A DNA stretch of 64,000 bases. It comes from Taishania sp964580465. GTDB taxonomy: Bacteria; Bacteroidota; Bacteroidia; Flavobacteriales_D; Crocinitomicaceae. This document shows positions 1 to 8,589 of this stretch, piece after piece. The notes below the pieces were generated by a model. The model was not told the DNA's origin and made no database searches. It worked only from the letters and a program-made list of their open reading frames with translations. Location of the stretch: assembly GCA_964580465.1 (NCBI GenBank), contig CAZOKJ010000012.1, forward strand, positions 7,566 to 71,565, in the 5' to 3' direction. Made by a program: the position numbers and the translations under genes. Position 1 is the stretch's first letter. Every line of letters starts with the position of its first letter.

Positions 1-78
1 CCAAAAGCTTTTTTCATTTTAATTAAGTTTTACCCAAAATTACAAAAAATAAAATAGAGTTAGTTAAAATAGTATTGT

Positions 79-86
79 TAATTTTG
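79..86 (+). promoter_or_regulatory. -7 promoter element for the mnmD pair
   Basis: TAATTTTG, an exact match to the Bacteroidota -7 consensus TAnnTTTG, lies 19 bp upstream of the ATG at 106. I see no clear -33 TTTG at the expected distance, so this is a one-box prediction. Confidence 0.45.
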
Positions 87-105
87 TCTAAATAAAAATA
101 AGAAG

Positions 106-501
106 ATGGATTATCAAGTAGAGATCAGATATAAAAAACTTAAATCGCTCTTAGAGGAAAAGTTTGGTGAAGGGATGGATGTAACATCAATTCTTTTTTT
201 AATTGGCGTCAATGAATTGGGACTTGGTTTTAAAAAATACAGTAAAAATCAAAAAGAAGATTTAATGCACATTGCAATTTGTACAATTTTAGAACCTTAT
301 GGATATTACGAATTCGAAGGTAAAGACAAAGACAATTGGCCTCATTTTAAATTAGTGAAACAACTTCCTCCTTTGGATCATGGGCAACAACAGCATTTAC
401 TCAAAGAAGCAATGTTGGATTATTTTATTGCAAATGATTATTTCACAGAATCACAATTAAGTGCAACAAGACCATGGAAAGAAGACAACTTCTCTTACTA
501 A
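106..501 (+). CDS. Conserved hypothetical protein upstream of mnmD
   Basis: A 131-residue soluble protein with no signal peptide, membrane segment or motif that I recognise. It is mixed alpha-helical, with an aromatic-rich middle (EPYGYYEFEG near residue 65) and a charged C-terminus. Its last 28 bp overlap the start of the MnmD-type methyltransferase gene in another frame, so the two are almost certainly co-transcribed and perhaps translationally coupled. The start at 106 follows a TAATTTTG promoter box. The pairing with a tRNA-modification gene is the only functional hint, and I assign no function. It is clearly a real gene, judging from the tight spacing and good codon structure. Confidence 0.75.
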   Translation: MDYQVEIRYKKLKSLLEEKFGEGMDVTSILFLIGVNELGLGFKKYSKNQKEDLMHIAICTILEPYGYYEFEGKDKDNWPHFKLVKQLPPLDHGQQQHLLKEAMLDYFIANDYFTESQLSATRPWKEDNFSY

Positions 502-1145
502 CAGAGGATGGTTCCAACACTATTTACATGCCTGAATTGAACGAAACCTATCATTCATCGCATGGTGCCATCCAAGAAGCAATACATGTTTTTATTGAAC
601 ATGGTTTAAAAAACGACTCTTCAAACGATTTGCATGTTTTTGAAATGGGGTTTGGAACTGGACTCAACGCGCTTTTAACTGGCATTGAAGCTTCAAACAA
701 TCAACAACGCATTCATTATACAGGTATTGAGGCTTATCCCGTTGCTAAAGAATTAGCTTTACAAATGGATTATTGTTCCAAACTTGGAAATCAACATCAA
801 GCTCTGTTTGAACAATTGCATTCAACAAATTGGAACGAAATCATTCCTCTCAATGAATGGTTTACGTTCGAGAAAATTCATCAAAAAATTGAGGATTACG
901 CTATAAAAGAAAACAGTGTTGATATCATTTATTACGACGCTTTTGGTCCAAGAGCTCAAGGTGAAATGTGGCATCCTTCTATCTTAAAAAAGATGTATAA
1001 CTTACTAAGACCAAATGGTTTTCTTGTCACTTATTGCGCAAAAGGTCAAGTCAAGCGAGATTTAAAATCACTTGGTTTTGAATTAGAAGCCCTCCCTGGT
1101 CCTCCTGGAAAAAGAGAAATGACAAGAGCTTGGAAAAAAAATTGA
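474..1145 (+). CDS. mnmD: MnmD-type tRNA wobble-uridine (nm5U34) methyltransferase
   Basis: A 223-residue SAM-dependent methyltransferase of the DUF752 family. It corresponds to the N-terminal methyltransferase domain of enterobacterial MnmC, which converts 5-aminomethyl(-2-thio)uridine at tRNA position 34 to the methylaminomethyl form. Visible hallmarks are the SAM-binding loop EMGFGTGLNAL (57-67), YYDAFGP (153-159), TYCAKGQVKRDL (186-197) and the C-terminal LPGPPGKREMTRA (207-219). The FAD-oxidase domain of bifunctional MnmC is absent, as in stand-alone MnmD proteins. The ATG at 474 overlaps the preceding gene by 28 bp. A later start would shorten the N-terminus that precedes the fold. It converges with aspartate kinase, with only 5 bp between stop codons. 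Confidence 0.9.
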   Translation: MERRQLLLLTEDGSNTIYMPELNETYHSSHGAIQEAIHVFIEHGLKNDSSNDLHVFEMGFGTGLNALLTGIEASNNQQRIHYTGIEAYPVAKELALQMDYCSKLGNQHQALFEQLHSTNWNEIIPLNEWFTFEKIHQKIEDYAIKENSVDIIYYDAFGPRAQGEMWHPSILKKMYNLLRPNGFLVTYCAKGQVKRDLKSLGFELEALPGPPGKREMTRAWKKN

Positions 1146-1150
1146 TTGGT

Positions 1151-2416
1151 TTATTTCAATACTAAACGTGCTGTTTGACGATCGTATTGCTCAAGCAGCA
1201 TCTCTTTATTACCGCTAACACGCTGAATGGTTTCTTGATCATATTGTCGAATAGTTACTAATTCCAAACCTGTATTGTAGCGAACATCATAATCATCTTT
1301 AAAGCGGTTCAACAATTGTTCAATGGCAACTTTTGCTTCATCAATGACAATCGAAAAACTTAAGGCTGAATTTTGCATCAAGTTAATTTTCACTCCTAAT
1401 TCAGACAATCGATTGAAAATATCACTCAAATGCGATTCAACAACGAAAGAAAAATCTTTGGTGCGGAATGAAATCAATAACTGTTCTTTTTTCACAATAA
1501 AAGAAGGAACCAAATGGTCAAAATCAGTAGAAGATTGAATAACAGTACCTTTTTCTAATGGATTAATAAACGATTTTACATAAAGAGGAATGTTTTTATT
1601 TTGTAAAGGCTTAATCGTTTTTGGATGAATAACACTTGCGCCATAATAAGACAATTCTATCGCTTCATGAAAAGAAATTGTATCCAACTTTACCGTATTT
1701 TCAAAGTATTTTGGGTCAGCATTCAACATTCCTGGCACATCCTTCCAAATTGTTACATCTTTAGCATTCAAACAATAAGCAAAAATAGCAGCTGTAAAAT
1801 CGGAACCTTCTCTGCCCAAAGTAGTAGTCATCAATTCAGGCGTATGACCAATAAAACCTTGCGTAACGACAATGTTTTCTCCCTTAAAAACTGGCAATAC
1901 TCGTTGTTGAATTAATTCCTCTGTGCGCTTCCAATCAACATCTGCATCTCTGTACTTGTTAGAAGTTCGAACGAGCAAACGAGCATCCATCCACTGCGAT
2001 GACAATCCTTTTTCCTGCAAATAAGCTTCAACAATAATTGTAGAAACAACCTCTCCAAGTGAAACTACTTGGTCGTATTCATAATTATAATTATCCGGAA
2101 CAGATTGTTCAAATCGTTGTCTTAATTGTTCAAAAACAGCCAACACACGAGTAAAAACCTCATGATTTTCAGAATCGAACAAATCTTTCATGATAGCCAA
2201 GTGGAATGCTTCTAATTCTTGGATTTTAGCGTTAAAAGCAGCATCGTTTCTTGTCCACAAAGCATCTACAACCAATTCAAGAGCGTTCGTTGTTTTGCCC
2301 ATCGCTGAGATAACGATTACTAATTGTTCGTTGGAATAATTTTTCAGGATATTTACAACATTTTTAACTGCTTCGGCATTTTTAACAGATGCTCCTCCAA
2401 ATTTGAATACTTTCAT
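1151..2416 (-). CDS. lysC: Aspartate kinase (monofunctional)
   Basis: A 421-residue aspartokinase that phosphorylates L-aspartate, the first step towards lysine, threonine, methionine and diaminopimelate. The amino-acid kinase domain starts with KFGGAS (5-10). It continues with TLGREGSDFTA (199-209), DVPGMLNADP (226-235) and YYGASVIHPKTI (257-268). A C-terminal ACT-type regulatory region (about 305-421) suggests feedback control by an end-product amino acid. There is no homoserine dehydrogenase domain, so it is not a ThrA-type fusion. The E in GREGSD, where many homologues have G or N, is within family variation. It lies 42 bp downstream of gpsA on the same strand and is probably read from the gpsA promoter. 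Confidence 0.93.
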   Translation of the reverse strand: MKVFKFGGASVKNAEAVKNVVNILKNYSNEQLVIVISAMGKTTNALELVVDALWTRNDAAFNAKIQELEAFHLAIMKDLFDSENHEVFTRVLAVFEQLRQRFEQSVPDNYNYEYDQVVSLGEVVSTIIVEAYLQEKGLSSQWMDARLLVRTSNKYRDADVDWKRTEELIQQRVLPVFKGENIVVTQGFIGHTPELMTTTLGREGSDFTAAIFAYCLNAKDVTIWKDVPGMLNADPKYFENTVKLDTISFHEAIELSYYGASVIHPKTIKPLQNKNIPLYVKSFINPLEKGTVIQSSTDFDHLVPSFIVKKEQLLISFRTKDFSFVVESHLSDIFNRLSELGVKINLMQNSALSFSIVIDEAKVAIEQLLNRFKDDYDVRYNTGLELVTIRQYDQETIQRVSGNKEMLLEQYDRQTARLVLK

Positions 2417-2458
2417 GTGAGTAATGTTTGATGCATTTAGAGAAAAGCAGTTAACAAG

Positions 2459-3457
2459 TTAACTTAGCTTGTCAGTGAGAATACGCATCTCAATAACAGG
2501 CGAAATTTTCTCATACAATATATTATAAACTGCCTCTACGATAGGCATTTCTACTTCAAATTTCTTTTTGATTTCCATGATGCTTTTTACAGCATAATAT
2601 CCTTCAGCAACCATGTCCATTTCAAGCTGAGCAGATTTTACAGAATATCCTTTTCCAATCATAAAACCAAAGGTTCTATTGCGTGAAAATTTAGAATATG
2701 CCGTTACCAATAAATCTCCCAAGTAAGCACTTGATTTTACATCACGGTGAATCGGACTAACCTCATCAATAAAGTTTTCTATTTCTTGAATGGCACAACT
2801 AATCAATACAGCCTGGAAATTATCGCCATATCCTAGTCCTGCACAAATACCAGAAGCAATAGAATAAACATTTTTCAACACAGCGGAAAGTTCTGTGCCA
2901 AACAAATCATCTGATGGAGTGGTTTTAATATAGCGACAAGACATCAACTCTGAAACTTCATCAGCGATTTGCTCCTCTTGACATGCAATCGTTAAATAAG
3001 ACAATCGTTCTAAGGCAACTTCTTCCGCGTGGCAAGGACCACAAATAATACCAATTTTATGGTAAGGTGTTCCGAATGTTTTGTGAATAAAACGAGCGGG
3101 AATCGCATTGTATTCAGGTACGATTCCTTTAACAGCTGAAAAAACAACTTTGTCTTTCATTAATTCAACTGGAAAATCTTTGAAAGTCTCCACTAAAAAA
3201 GCAGAAGGCGTTGCAATAATAACAACCTCAGCAGGTTCAATAATTTCAATCAAATTAGTGCTTACATTAATTCGATTCAAATCAAACTGAACAGATTGTA
3301 AATAGTTGGGATTGTGACGATACCTTAAAATATGACGAACAGCTGCATCATTGCGCATCCACCAGTTGACTGTTTGCACATTGTTTGTTAAAATTTTAAC
3401 AATAGCCGTTGCCCAGCTACCACCTCCAATTACTGCTATTTTCTTCTCTGAGTTCAT
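2459..3457 (-). CDS. gpsA: Glycerol-3-phosphate dehydrogenase [NAD(P)+]
   Basis: Reduces dihydroxyacetone phosphate to sn-glycerol-3-phosphate for phospholipid synthesis. With the ATG at 3455-3457 the protein has 332 residues, the usual GpsA size, and begins MNSEKKIAVIGGGSWATA with the NAD(P)-binding GxGxxA loop. The frame stays open about 39 codons further upstream, but that extension is not family-like and would run through the promoter box. Other motifs are GPCHAEEVA, the catalytic-region ELSAVLKNVYSIASG and GDLLVTAYSKFSRN. It is the first gene of a two-gene unit with aspartate kinase and is divergent from the TetR gene of the RND operon. Confidence 0.93.
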   Translation of the reverse strand: MNSEKKIAVIGGGSWATAIVKILTNNVQTVNWWMRNDAAVRHILRYRHNPNYLQSVQFDLNRINVSTNLIEIIEPAEVVIIATPSAFLVETFKDFPVELMKDKVVFSAVKGIVPEYNAIPARFIHKTFGTPYHKIGIICGPCHAEEVALERLSYLTIACQEEQIADEVSELMSCRYIKTTPSDDLFGTELSAVLKNVYSIASGICAGLGYGDNFQAVLISCAIQEIENFIDEVSPIHRDVKSSAYLGDLLVTAYSKFSRNRTFGFMIGKGYSVKSAQLEMDMVAEGYYAVKSIMEIKKKFEVEMPIVEAVYNILYEKISPVIEMRILTDKLS

Positions 3458-3468
3458 CTGTATAAATG

Positions 3469-3476
3469 CAAAAGTA
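3469..3476 (-). promoter_or_regulatory. -7 promoter element for gpsA-lysC
   Basis: Read on the minus strand this is TACTTTTG (TAnnTTTG), 12 bp upstream of the chosen gpsA ATG. It supports the shorter start at 3457. No convincing -33 box is visible. Confidence 0.45.
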
Positions 3477-3612
3477 ATGATTATTTTCAATAAAAAAAGA
3501 ACTCTTCTCTGATAAATACGATAACCACTTATTTTACAAGCGACTAGAGGTTTTAAATAAATTTTAACAAACAATTAACACACTTTATTTAAGCCAACTG
3601 TTTTTTTTGAAG

Positions 3613-3620
3613 TAATTTTG
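3613..3620 (+). promoter_or_regulatory. -7 promoter element for TetR-RND operon
   Basis: TAATTTTG matches TAnnTTTG exactly and is immediately followed by a perfect inverted repeat, so the transcription start would fall inside that palindrome. The ATG of the regulator is 23 bp downstream. Confidence 0.5.
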
Positions 3621-3636
3621 TTGACACTTTTGTCAA
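3621..3636. promoter_or_regulatory. Candidate TetR operator (TTGACA-N4-TGTCAA)
   Basis: A perfect inverted repeat with 6-bp arms TTGACA/TGTCAA around CTTT. It abuts the -7 box and lies 7 bp before the regulator start codon. TetR-family dimers typically bind short palindromes over their own promoter, so autorepression of the efflux operon is the natural reading. A direct repeat TGTCAAA recurs at the start codon. The role is inferred, not shown. Confidence 0.45.
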
Positions 3637-3642
3637 ACATTA

Positions 3643-4245
3643 ATGTCAAAAACAGAAAACATAACAGAAGAGCACTTAAAAAAACAGGCTAAGGAACTGT
3701 TTTTCTACAAAGGATTACTTGATGCTAGCACGCAAGAAATTGCCGATTATGCTGGTATCAACCGAACTTTGGTAAATTATTATTTTCGCTCTAAAAAGAA
3801 TTTATTTGACATTGTATATCAAGAAACAATCGATGAAATGATGCACAATTACGCAGCAATTTACACATCGACGGTTCCCTTTCGTAAAAAAATTGAAAAC
3901 ATCATTGACTTCACCATCGAATTTAGAAGTAAATACCCATATATTGAAGTTTTTAACATTCAAGAAACATACAAATTAAACAACAACCTACAAACTATTT
4001 TAAAACCGAGAGGGATTGGTGAAACTGCTCTCTTTTTAAAAGAAATTGAGCAAGAAATGGAAAAAGGAACGATTCGCAAAAGCGATCCTGTCAATTTTTA
4101 CATCAACTTGATTTCATTAACTTCTTTTCCCATCGTGATGAAACCAATATTTTCAACTATTTTCTTTATTTCTAGCAAAGAAGATTACCAAAAACTATTG
4201 GATCAACGCAGGGATTTAATTATTGCAATGCTTTTTAATGAATAG
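3643..4245 (+). CDS. TetR/AcrR-family transcriptional regulator of the downstream RND pump
   Basis: A 200-residue repressor-type protein. The N-terminal helix-turn-helix (about residues 10-55) has the usual TetR pattern, with STQEIADYAGINRTLVNYYF as turn and recognition helix. The C-terminal two-thirds is helical, as expected for a ligand-binding and dimerisation domain, but gives no hint of the ligand. It is the first gene of the operon: the adaptor gene begins 6 bp after its stop. A palindrome over its promoter is the likely operator. By analogy with AcrR/MexR-type local repressors it probably silences the pump until a toxic compound binds. That is inference from position. Confidence 0.88.
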   Translation: MSKTENITEEHLKKQAKELFFYKGLLDASTQEIADYAGINRTLVNYYFRSKKNLFDIVYQETIDEMMHNYAAIYTSTVPFRKKIENIIDFTIEFRSKYPYIEVFNIQETYKLNNNLQTILKPRGIGETALFLKEIEQEMEKGTIRKSDPVNFYINLISLTSFPIVMKPIFSTIFFISSKEDYQKLLDQRRDLIIAMLFNE

Positions 4246-4251
4246 TTAACT

Positions 4252-5421
4252 ATGATGAACAGATATAATATGAAAAATGCTGTTACTGCGGTAACATTAA
4301 TTGGTTTACTAACAGCGTGTGGAGGCGGACAACAAGCTGGTGGACCTCAAAAACCAATGGGAACATACAAAGTTGCCCAATTAGAACGCACAAGTACTAC
4401 ATTACAAGCTGAATATCCTGCTAGTTTGGAAGGAATTATGGATATCGATATCCGCCCGAAAATTGATGGGTACATTGATGCTATCTTTGTAGATGAAGGA
4501 CAAGAAGTAAAGAAGGGTGAGTTATTGTTTAAAATTAGCAATCCTCAATTTGCTCAAGACATGCAAAGTTTAGCCGCGTCAGTTGCTGCTGCTGAATCAG
4601 CTGTTGCCAGTGCGGAATTGCAAGTTACAAAGACTAAACCTCTAGTTGCTAAAGGAATCATTAGTGCTTTTGAATTGCAAAATGTTGAATTGAATTTGCA
4701 AGCTAGAAAAGCGGATTTAATGCGTGCTAAATCACAGTATTCTAACGCTGTTACAAATGTGGGATACACTTCCATTAAAAGTCCTGTAAACGGTGTTGTA
4801 GGCAATATCCCCTATCGTTTAGGATCTTATGTAAACAGCATGACCGCTCAACCTTTAACACGTGTTTCTGACATTCAAACCATTCATGCTTATTTTTCTA
4901 TTTCAGAAAAGATGCAAATGGACATTTTTAACAACATAGAAGGTAAAAACTTCCAGGAAAAAATCAACAAAATGCCTGAAGTTAGCTTAAAATTAAGCAA
5001 TGGAGACATCTACCCTATCAAAGGAAAAGTTGAAACTTTTTCGGGTCAAGTAAACACACATACAGGTTCATTTAATGTAAGAGCAAGTTTTCCAAATCCT
5101 GAAAAATTATTACGTTCAGGAAACAGTGCTTCTATTATTATTCCTACTCATTTAGAAAATGTAATTATCATTCCTCAAAAGGCAACACTTGAATTGCAAG
5201 ACAAACGTTTGGCATTTATTTTAGACAAAGAAGACAAAATTGTTGGAGTTCCTGTAAAAGTTAGACCTGTTCCAGGTGGACAATTCTTCGTTGTAGATGA
5301 AGGACTCACAGAAAAAGATCAAATTGTCATTGAAGGAATTGGTATTTTAACAGAAGGAACACAAATTAAACCTGAGTTTGTTAAAGCTTCTTCGTTTTTA
5401 ACAGTAGAAGAAAAGAAATAA
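4252..5421 (+). CDS. RND efflux periplasmic adaptor (membrane-fusion) lipoprotein
   Basis: A 389-residue AcrA/MexA-type adaptor that links the inner-membrane RND pump to the outer-membrane channel. A short signal sequence ends in the lipobox LTAC (Cys23), so it is a lipoprotein. Starts at 4252, 4255 or 4270 are all possible, and the last still leaves a short lipoprotein signal. A biotinyl-lipoyl half-motif with GYIDAIFVDEGQEVKKGELL lies around residue 75, followed by an alpha-hairpin rich in alanine and glutamine, then beta-barrel segments. It sits 24 bp upstream of the permease gene. The substrate cannot be told from the sequence, but the partner is of hydrophobe/amphiphile (HAE1) type. Confidence 0.9.
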   Translation: MMNRYNMKNAVTAVTLIGLLTACGGGQQAGGPQKPMGTYKVAQLERTSTTLQAEYPASLEGIMDIDIRPKIDGYIDAIFVDEGQEVKKGELLFKISNPQFAQDMQSLAASVAAAESAVASAELQVTKTKPLVAKGIISAFELQNVELNLQARKADLMRAKSQYSNAVTNVGYTSIKSPVNGVVGNIPYRLGSYVNSMTAQPLTRVSDIQTIHAYFSISEKMQMDIFNNIEGKNFQEKINKMPEVSLKLSNGDIYPIKGKVETFSGQVNTHTGSFNVRASFPNPEKLLRSGNSASIIIPTHLENVIIIPQKATLELQDKRLAFILDKEDKIVGVPVKVRPVPGGQFFVVDEGLTEKDQIVIEGIGILTEGTQIKPEFVKASSFLTVEEKK

Positions 5422-5445
5422 CTGTCAACTCAAAAAAATTAAAAT

Positions 5446-8400
5446 ATGTTTGATAAATTCATAGATAGACCTGTATTATCAACAGTTATATCAGTATTAA
5501 TTGTCATTTTAGGTGTTTTAGGATTGATTACCTTGCCGGTTTCGCAATATCCTGAAATTGCACCTCCAACTGTTTCTGTTAATGCTTCTTACCAAGGAGC
5601 AAGCGCGGAAGTGGTTATGAATTCTGTTGTTATTCCATTGGAGGAGCAAATCAATGGTGTGGAAGACATGACTTACATGACTTCTACTTCTAGCAACGAC
5701 GGGAATGCCAACATTAACATCTATTTTAAATTAGGAACAAATGCAGATTTAGCTGCGGTTAACGTTCAAAATAGAGTTGCAAGAGCTACTCCTCTATTAC
5801 CTCAAGAGGTTACTCGCTCTGGGGTAACAACCGCCAAACGTCAAAGTGATAACGTATTGATTTTTGACCTATCAAGTGATTCTCCAGAGTACGATCAAAC
5901 ATTCTTACAGAGTTACGCCAACATCAACATCTTACCAAAAATAAAACGTGTAAATGGTGTCGGTGAGGCAATGATTTTCGGTCAAAAGGATTATGCTATG
6001 CGTATTTGGTTAAAACCTGACGTGATGGCAAGCTATGGTTTGGTTCCTTCGGATGTGATGCAATTATTAGCAGAACAAAACATTGAAGCTGCACCAGGTC
6101 AATTTGGTGAAAGTGGAAATCAATCGTTTCAATACACAATTAAATACAAAGGTCGTTTACAAAGTGTCGAAGAATTTGAAAACATTGTTGTTCGCTCAAC
6201 TGAAAACGGTGAAGTATTGCGATTGGGAGAAGTTGCTCGCATCGAATTAGGAGCTCAAAATTATGCTGGTAACTCTCGTACCAACGGAAAAGAATCCATC
6301 GGTTGTGCCATCGCTCAAACTTCTGGTTCAAATGCGCAAGAGGTTATCAAAGGATGTTTAAAAGTACTAGATGAAGCATCAAAAAACTTTCCTAAAGAAA
6401 TACATTACTCAACGCTTGTCAACGCTAATGACTTCTTAGACGCTTCTATTTCCAAAGTAATTAGCACTTTAATTGAGGCGTTTATCTTGGTATTTATCGT
6501 AGTGTTAATCTTCTTACAAGACTGGCGTTCTACATTAATTCCTGCTATTGCTGTACCTGTTGCAATCATCGGTACATTTTTCTTCCTTGAGTTATTAGGT
6601 TTCACCATCAACTTATTGACGTTATTCGCATTAGTGTTAGCCGTTGGTATTGTAGTGGACGACGCCATTGTAGTGGTTGAAGCGGTACATGCCAAAATGG
6701 AAGGAGGAGAAAAAGATCCTCGAAAAGCAACGCACAAAGCCATGGGCGAAATCAGTGGAGCTATTATTTCCATCACTTTGGTAATGGCAGCTGTGTTTAT
6801 TCCTGTTGCTTTTATTCAAGGTTCCGCTGGAGTGTTTTACAAGCAATTTGGTATCACCTTGGCTGTCGCTATTGTATTGTCAGCAATCAATGCATTAACC
6901 CTATCACCTGCACTTTGTGCCATCTTTTTACGTCCTCATGAACACAATGGCGAAAAAAAAGGATTGATTCAACGCTTCTTTACATCGTTTAACGTTGCTT
7001 TTGATGCTACCACCGAGAAATACAAAAAATCAGTCAATTTCTTAGTGAAACGTAAATCAATCGCTTTTATTGGTATTGCTTTGTTTGCAGGAGTATTTAT
7101 TTTATTAATGAATACGCGTCCAAAAGCATTTGTTCCAAACGAAGACTCCGGAGGTATTATGTCTGATGTTTCATTGGCTCCTGGCACTTCCATTGAACAA
7201 ACAGAAAAAGCACTTGTGCAAATTGAAAACGCAATCAAAGACATTCCTGAAGTTTATAAAATTCTACGCATTTCAGGTCGAAGTTTAATTAGTGGTTCTG
7301 GTAGCAACTATGGTATGATTATCATCAAATTACACCCTTGGGCTGAGCGTAAAAACAAAGGACAAGATGTCAATAGCATTGTACAACAATTGTTCATGCG
7401 CACTGGTGGTATTCGAGATGCACGCGTCATTTTCTTTGCTCGTCCAACCATTATGGGATTTGGTTTTAGCAGTGGATTTGAAATGCAGTTGCAAGATCAA
7501 ATGGGAGGAACGATACAAAACCTTAACACTGTAAAAGATCAATTCTTAGCAGCATTAAACGCTCGCCCTGAGATTCAATACGCATCAAGCTCATTCTCTC
7601 CTAACTATCCTCAATACCGTTTAGATTTGAATGTTCCTGCAATCAAAAAAGCTGGAATTAGTGTTACTGATGTATTATCAACTATGCAAGGATATTATGG
7701 TGGTGTGTATGCATCCAACTTTAATAAATTCGGTAAACAATACCGTGTTATGTACCAAGCTGAAGCTGAATTTAGAGCCGACACTGAATCATTGAACAAA
7801 ATCATGGTGCGTAATAGTAAAGGAGAAATGGCTCCAATTACTCAATTTTTCACCTTAGAGAAAGTATTTGGCCCTCAAGTTATTGAACGTTTCAACTTGT
7901 TTACCTCTATCAAAGTTCAAGGTGCTCCAGCTCCTGGATTTAGTACAGGTGATGCCATCAAAGCCGTTGAAGAAGTAGCCCAAGAAACCTTACCTGTAGG
8001 TTATGGTTTTGAGTACTCTGGTATGACTCGTGAAGAAATCAACGCAGGTGGACAAACGATTTACATCTTCTTGTTGGTTCTTATCTTCATCTATTTCTTA
8101 TTAGCCGCACAATATGAAAGTTACATGTTGCCATTTGCTGTTATTCTTTCTTTACCGATTGGATTAGCAGGTACATTTATTTTCGCGTGGTTATTTGATG
8201 TAAGTAATAATATTTACGTACAGATTACCCTAATCATGCTCGTTGGCCTATTAGCTAAAAATGCGATTTTGATTGTGGAATTTGCAGCCAACGCCAGAAG
8301 GCAAGGTCTTTCCATTCCGCAAGCAGCCATACAAGGGGCAGTAGCTCGTTTGCGTCCAATTTTAATGACTTCTTTTGCATTTATCTTAGGTTTAATGCCA

Positions 8401-8577
8401 TTAATGCTTGCAAAAGGGGCTGGTGCTGTTGGAAACAATGCAATTGGTACTGGAGCAGTTGGTGGGATGTTAATCGGTACACTTTTCGGTGTATTTGTAA
8501 TTCCAACTTTATTCATTGTGTTCCAACAATTACAAGAAAAAGTAAGTTCAAAAAAAACAGTTGAAACTAAACATTAA
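5446..8577 (+). CDS. RND multidrug efflux permease, AcrB/HAE1 type
   Basis: A 1043-residue inner-membrane proton-driven exporter. The N-terminus MFDKFIDRPVLSTVISVLIV is typical of AcrB-like proteins. The proton-relay residues are present: Asp405-Asp406 in GIVVDDAIVVVE (TM4) and Lys938 in LLAKNAIL (TM10). Two large periplasmic loops and twelve membrane segments in the usual tandem-duplicated layout are apparent. The length equals the AcrB norm (about 1040-1050), and the gene is intact. It works with the adaptor upstream and the outer-membrane factor 12 bp downstream. Amphipathic drugs, dyes or bile-salt-like compounds are plausible substrates; this is family knowledge, not seen here. Confidence 0.95.
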   Translation: MFDKFIDRPVLSTVISVLIVILGVLGLITLPVSQYPEIAPPTVSVNASYQGASAEVVMNSVVIPLEEQINGVEDMTYMTSTSSNDGNANINIYFKLGTNADLAAVNVQNRVARATPLLPQEVTRSGVTTAKRQSDNVLIFDLSSDSPEYDQTFLQSYANINILPKIKRVNGVGEAMIFGQKDYAMRIWLKPDVMASYGLVPSDVMQLLAEQNIEAAPGQFGESGNQSFQYTIKYKGRLQSVEEFENIVVRSTENGEVLRLGEVARIELGAQNYAGNSRTNGKESIGCAIAQTSGSNAQEVIKGCLKVLDEASKNFPKEIHYSTLVNANDFLDASISKVISTLIEAFILVFIVVLIFLQDWRSTLIPAIAVPVAIIGTFFFLELLGFTINLLTLFALVLAVGIVVDDAIVVVEAVHAKMEGGEKDPRKATHKAMGEISGAIISITLVMAAVFIPVAFIQGSAGVFYKQFGITLAVAIVLSAINALTLSPALCAIFLRPHEHNGEKKGLIQRFFTSFNVAFDATTEKYKKSVNFLVKRKSIAFIGIALFAGVFILLMNTRPKAFVPNEDSGGIMSDVSLAPGTSIEQTEKALVQIENAIKDIPEVYKILRISGRSLISGSGSNYGMIIIKLHPWAERKNKGQDVNSIVQQLFMRTGGIRDARVIFFARPTIMGFGFSSGFEMQLQDQMGGTIQNLNTVKDQFLAALNARPEIQYASSSFSPNYPQYRLDLNVPAIKKAGISVTDVLSTMQGYYGGVYASNFNKFGKQYRVMYQAEAEFRADTESLNKIMVRNSKGEMAPITQFFTLEKVFGPQVIERFNLFTSIKVQGAPAPGFSTGDAIKAVEEVAQETLPVGYGFEYSGMTREEINAGGQTIYIFLLVLIFIYFLLAAQYESYMLPFAVILSLPIGLAGTFIFAWLFDVSNNIYVQITLIMLVGLLAKNAILIVEFAANARRQGLSIPQAAIQGAVARLRPILMTSFAFILGLMPLMLAKGAGAVGNNAIGTGAVGGMLIGTLFGVFVIPTLFIVFQQLQEKVSSKKTVETKH

Positions 8578-8589
8578 AAAGTCGTTGAC

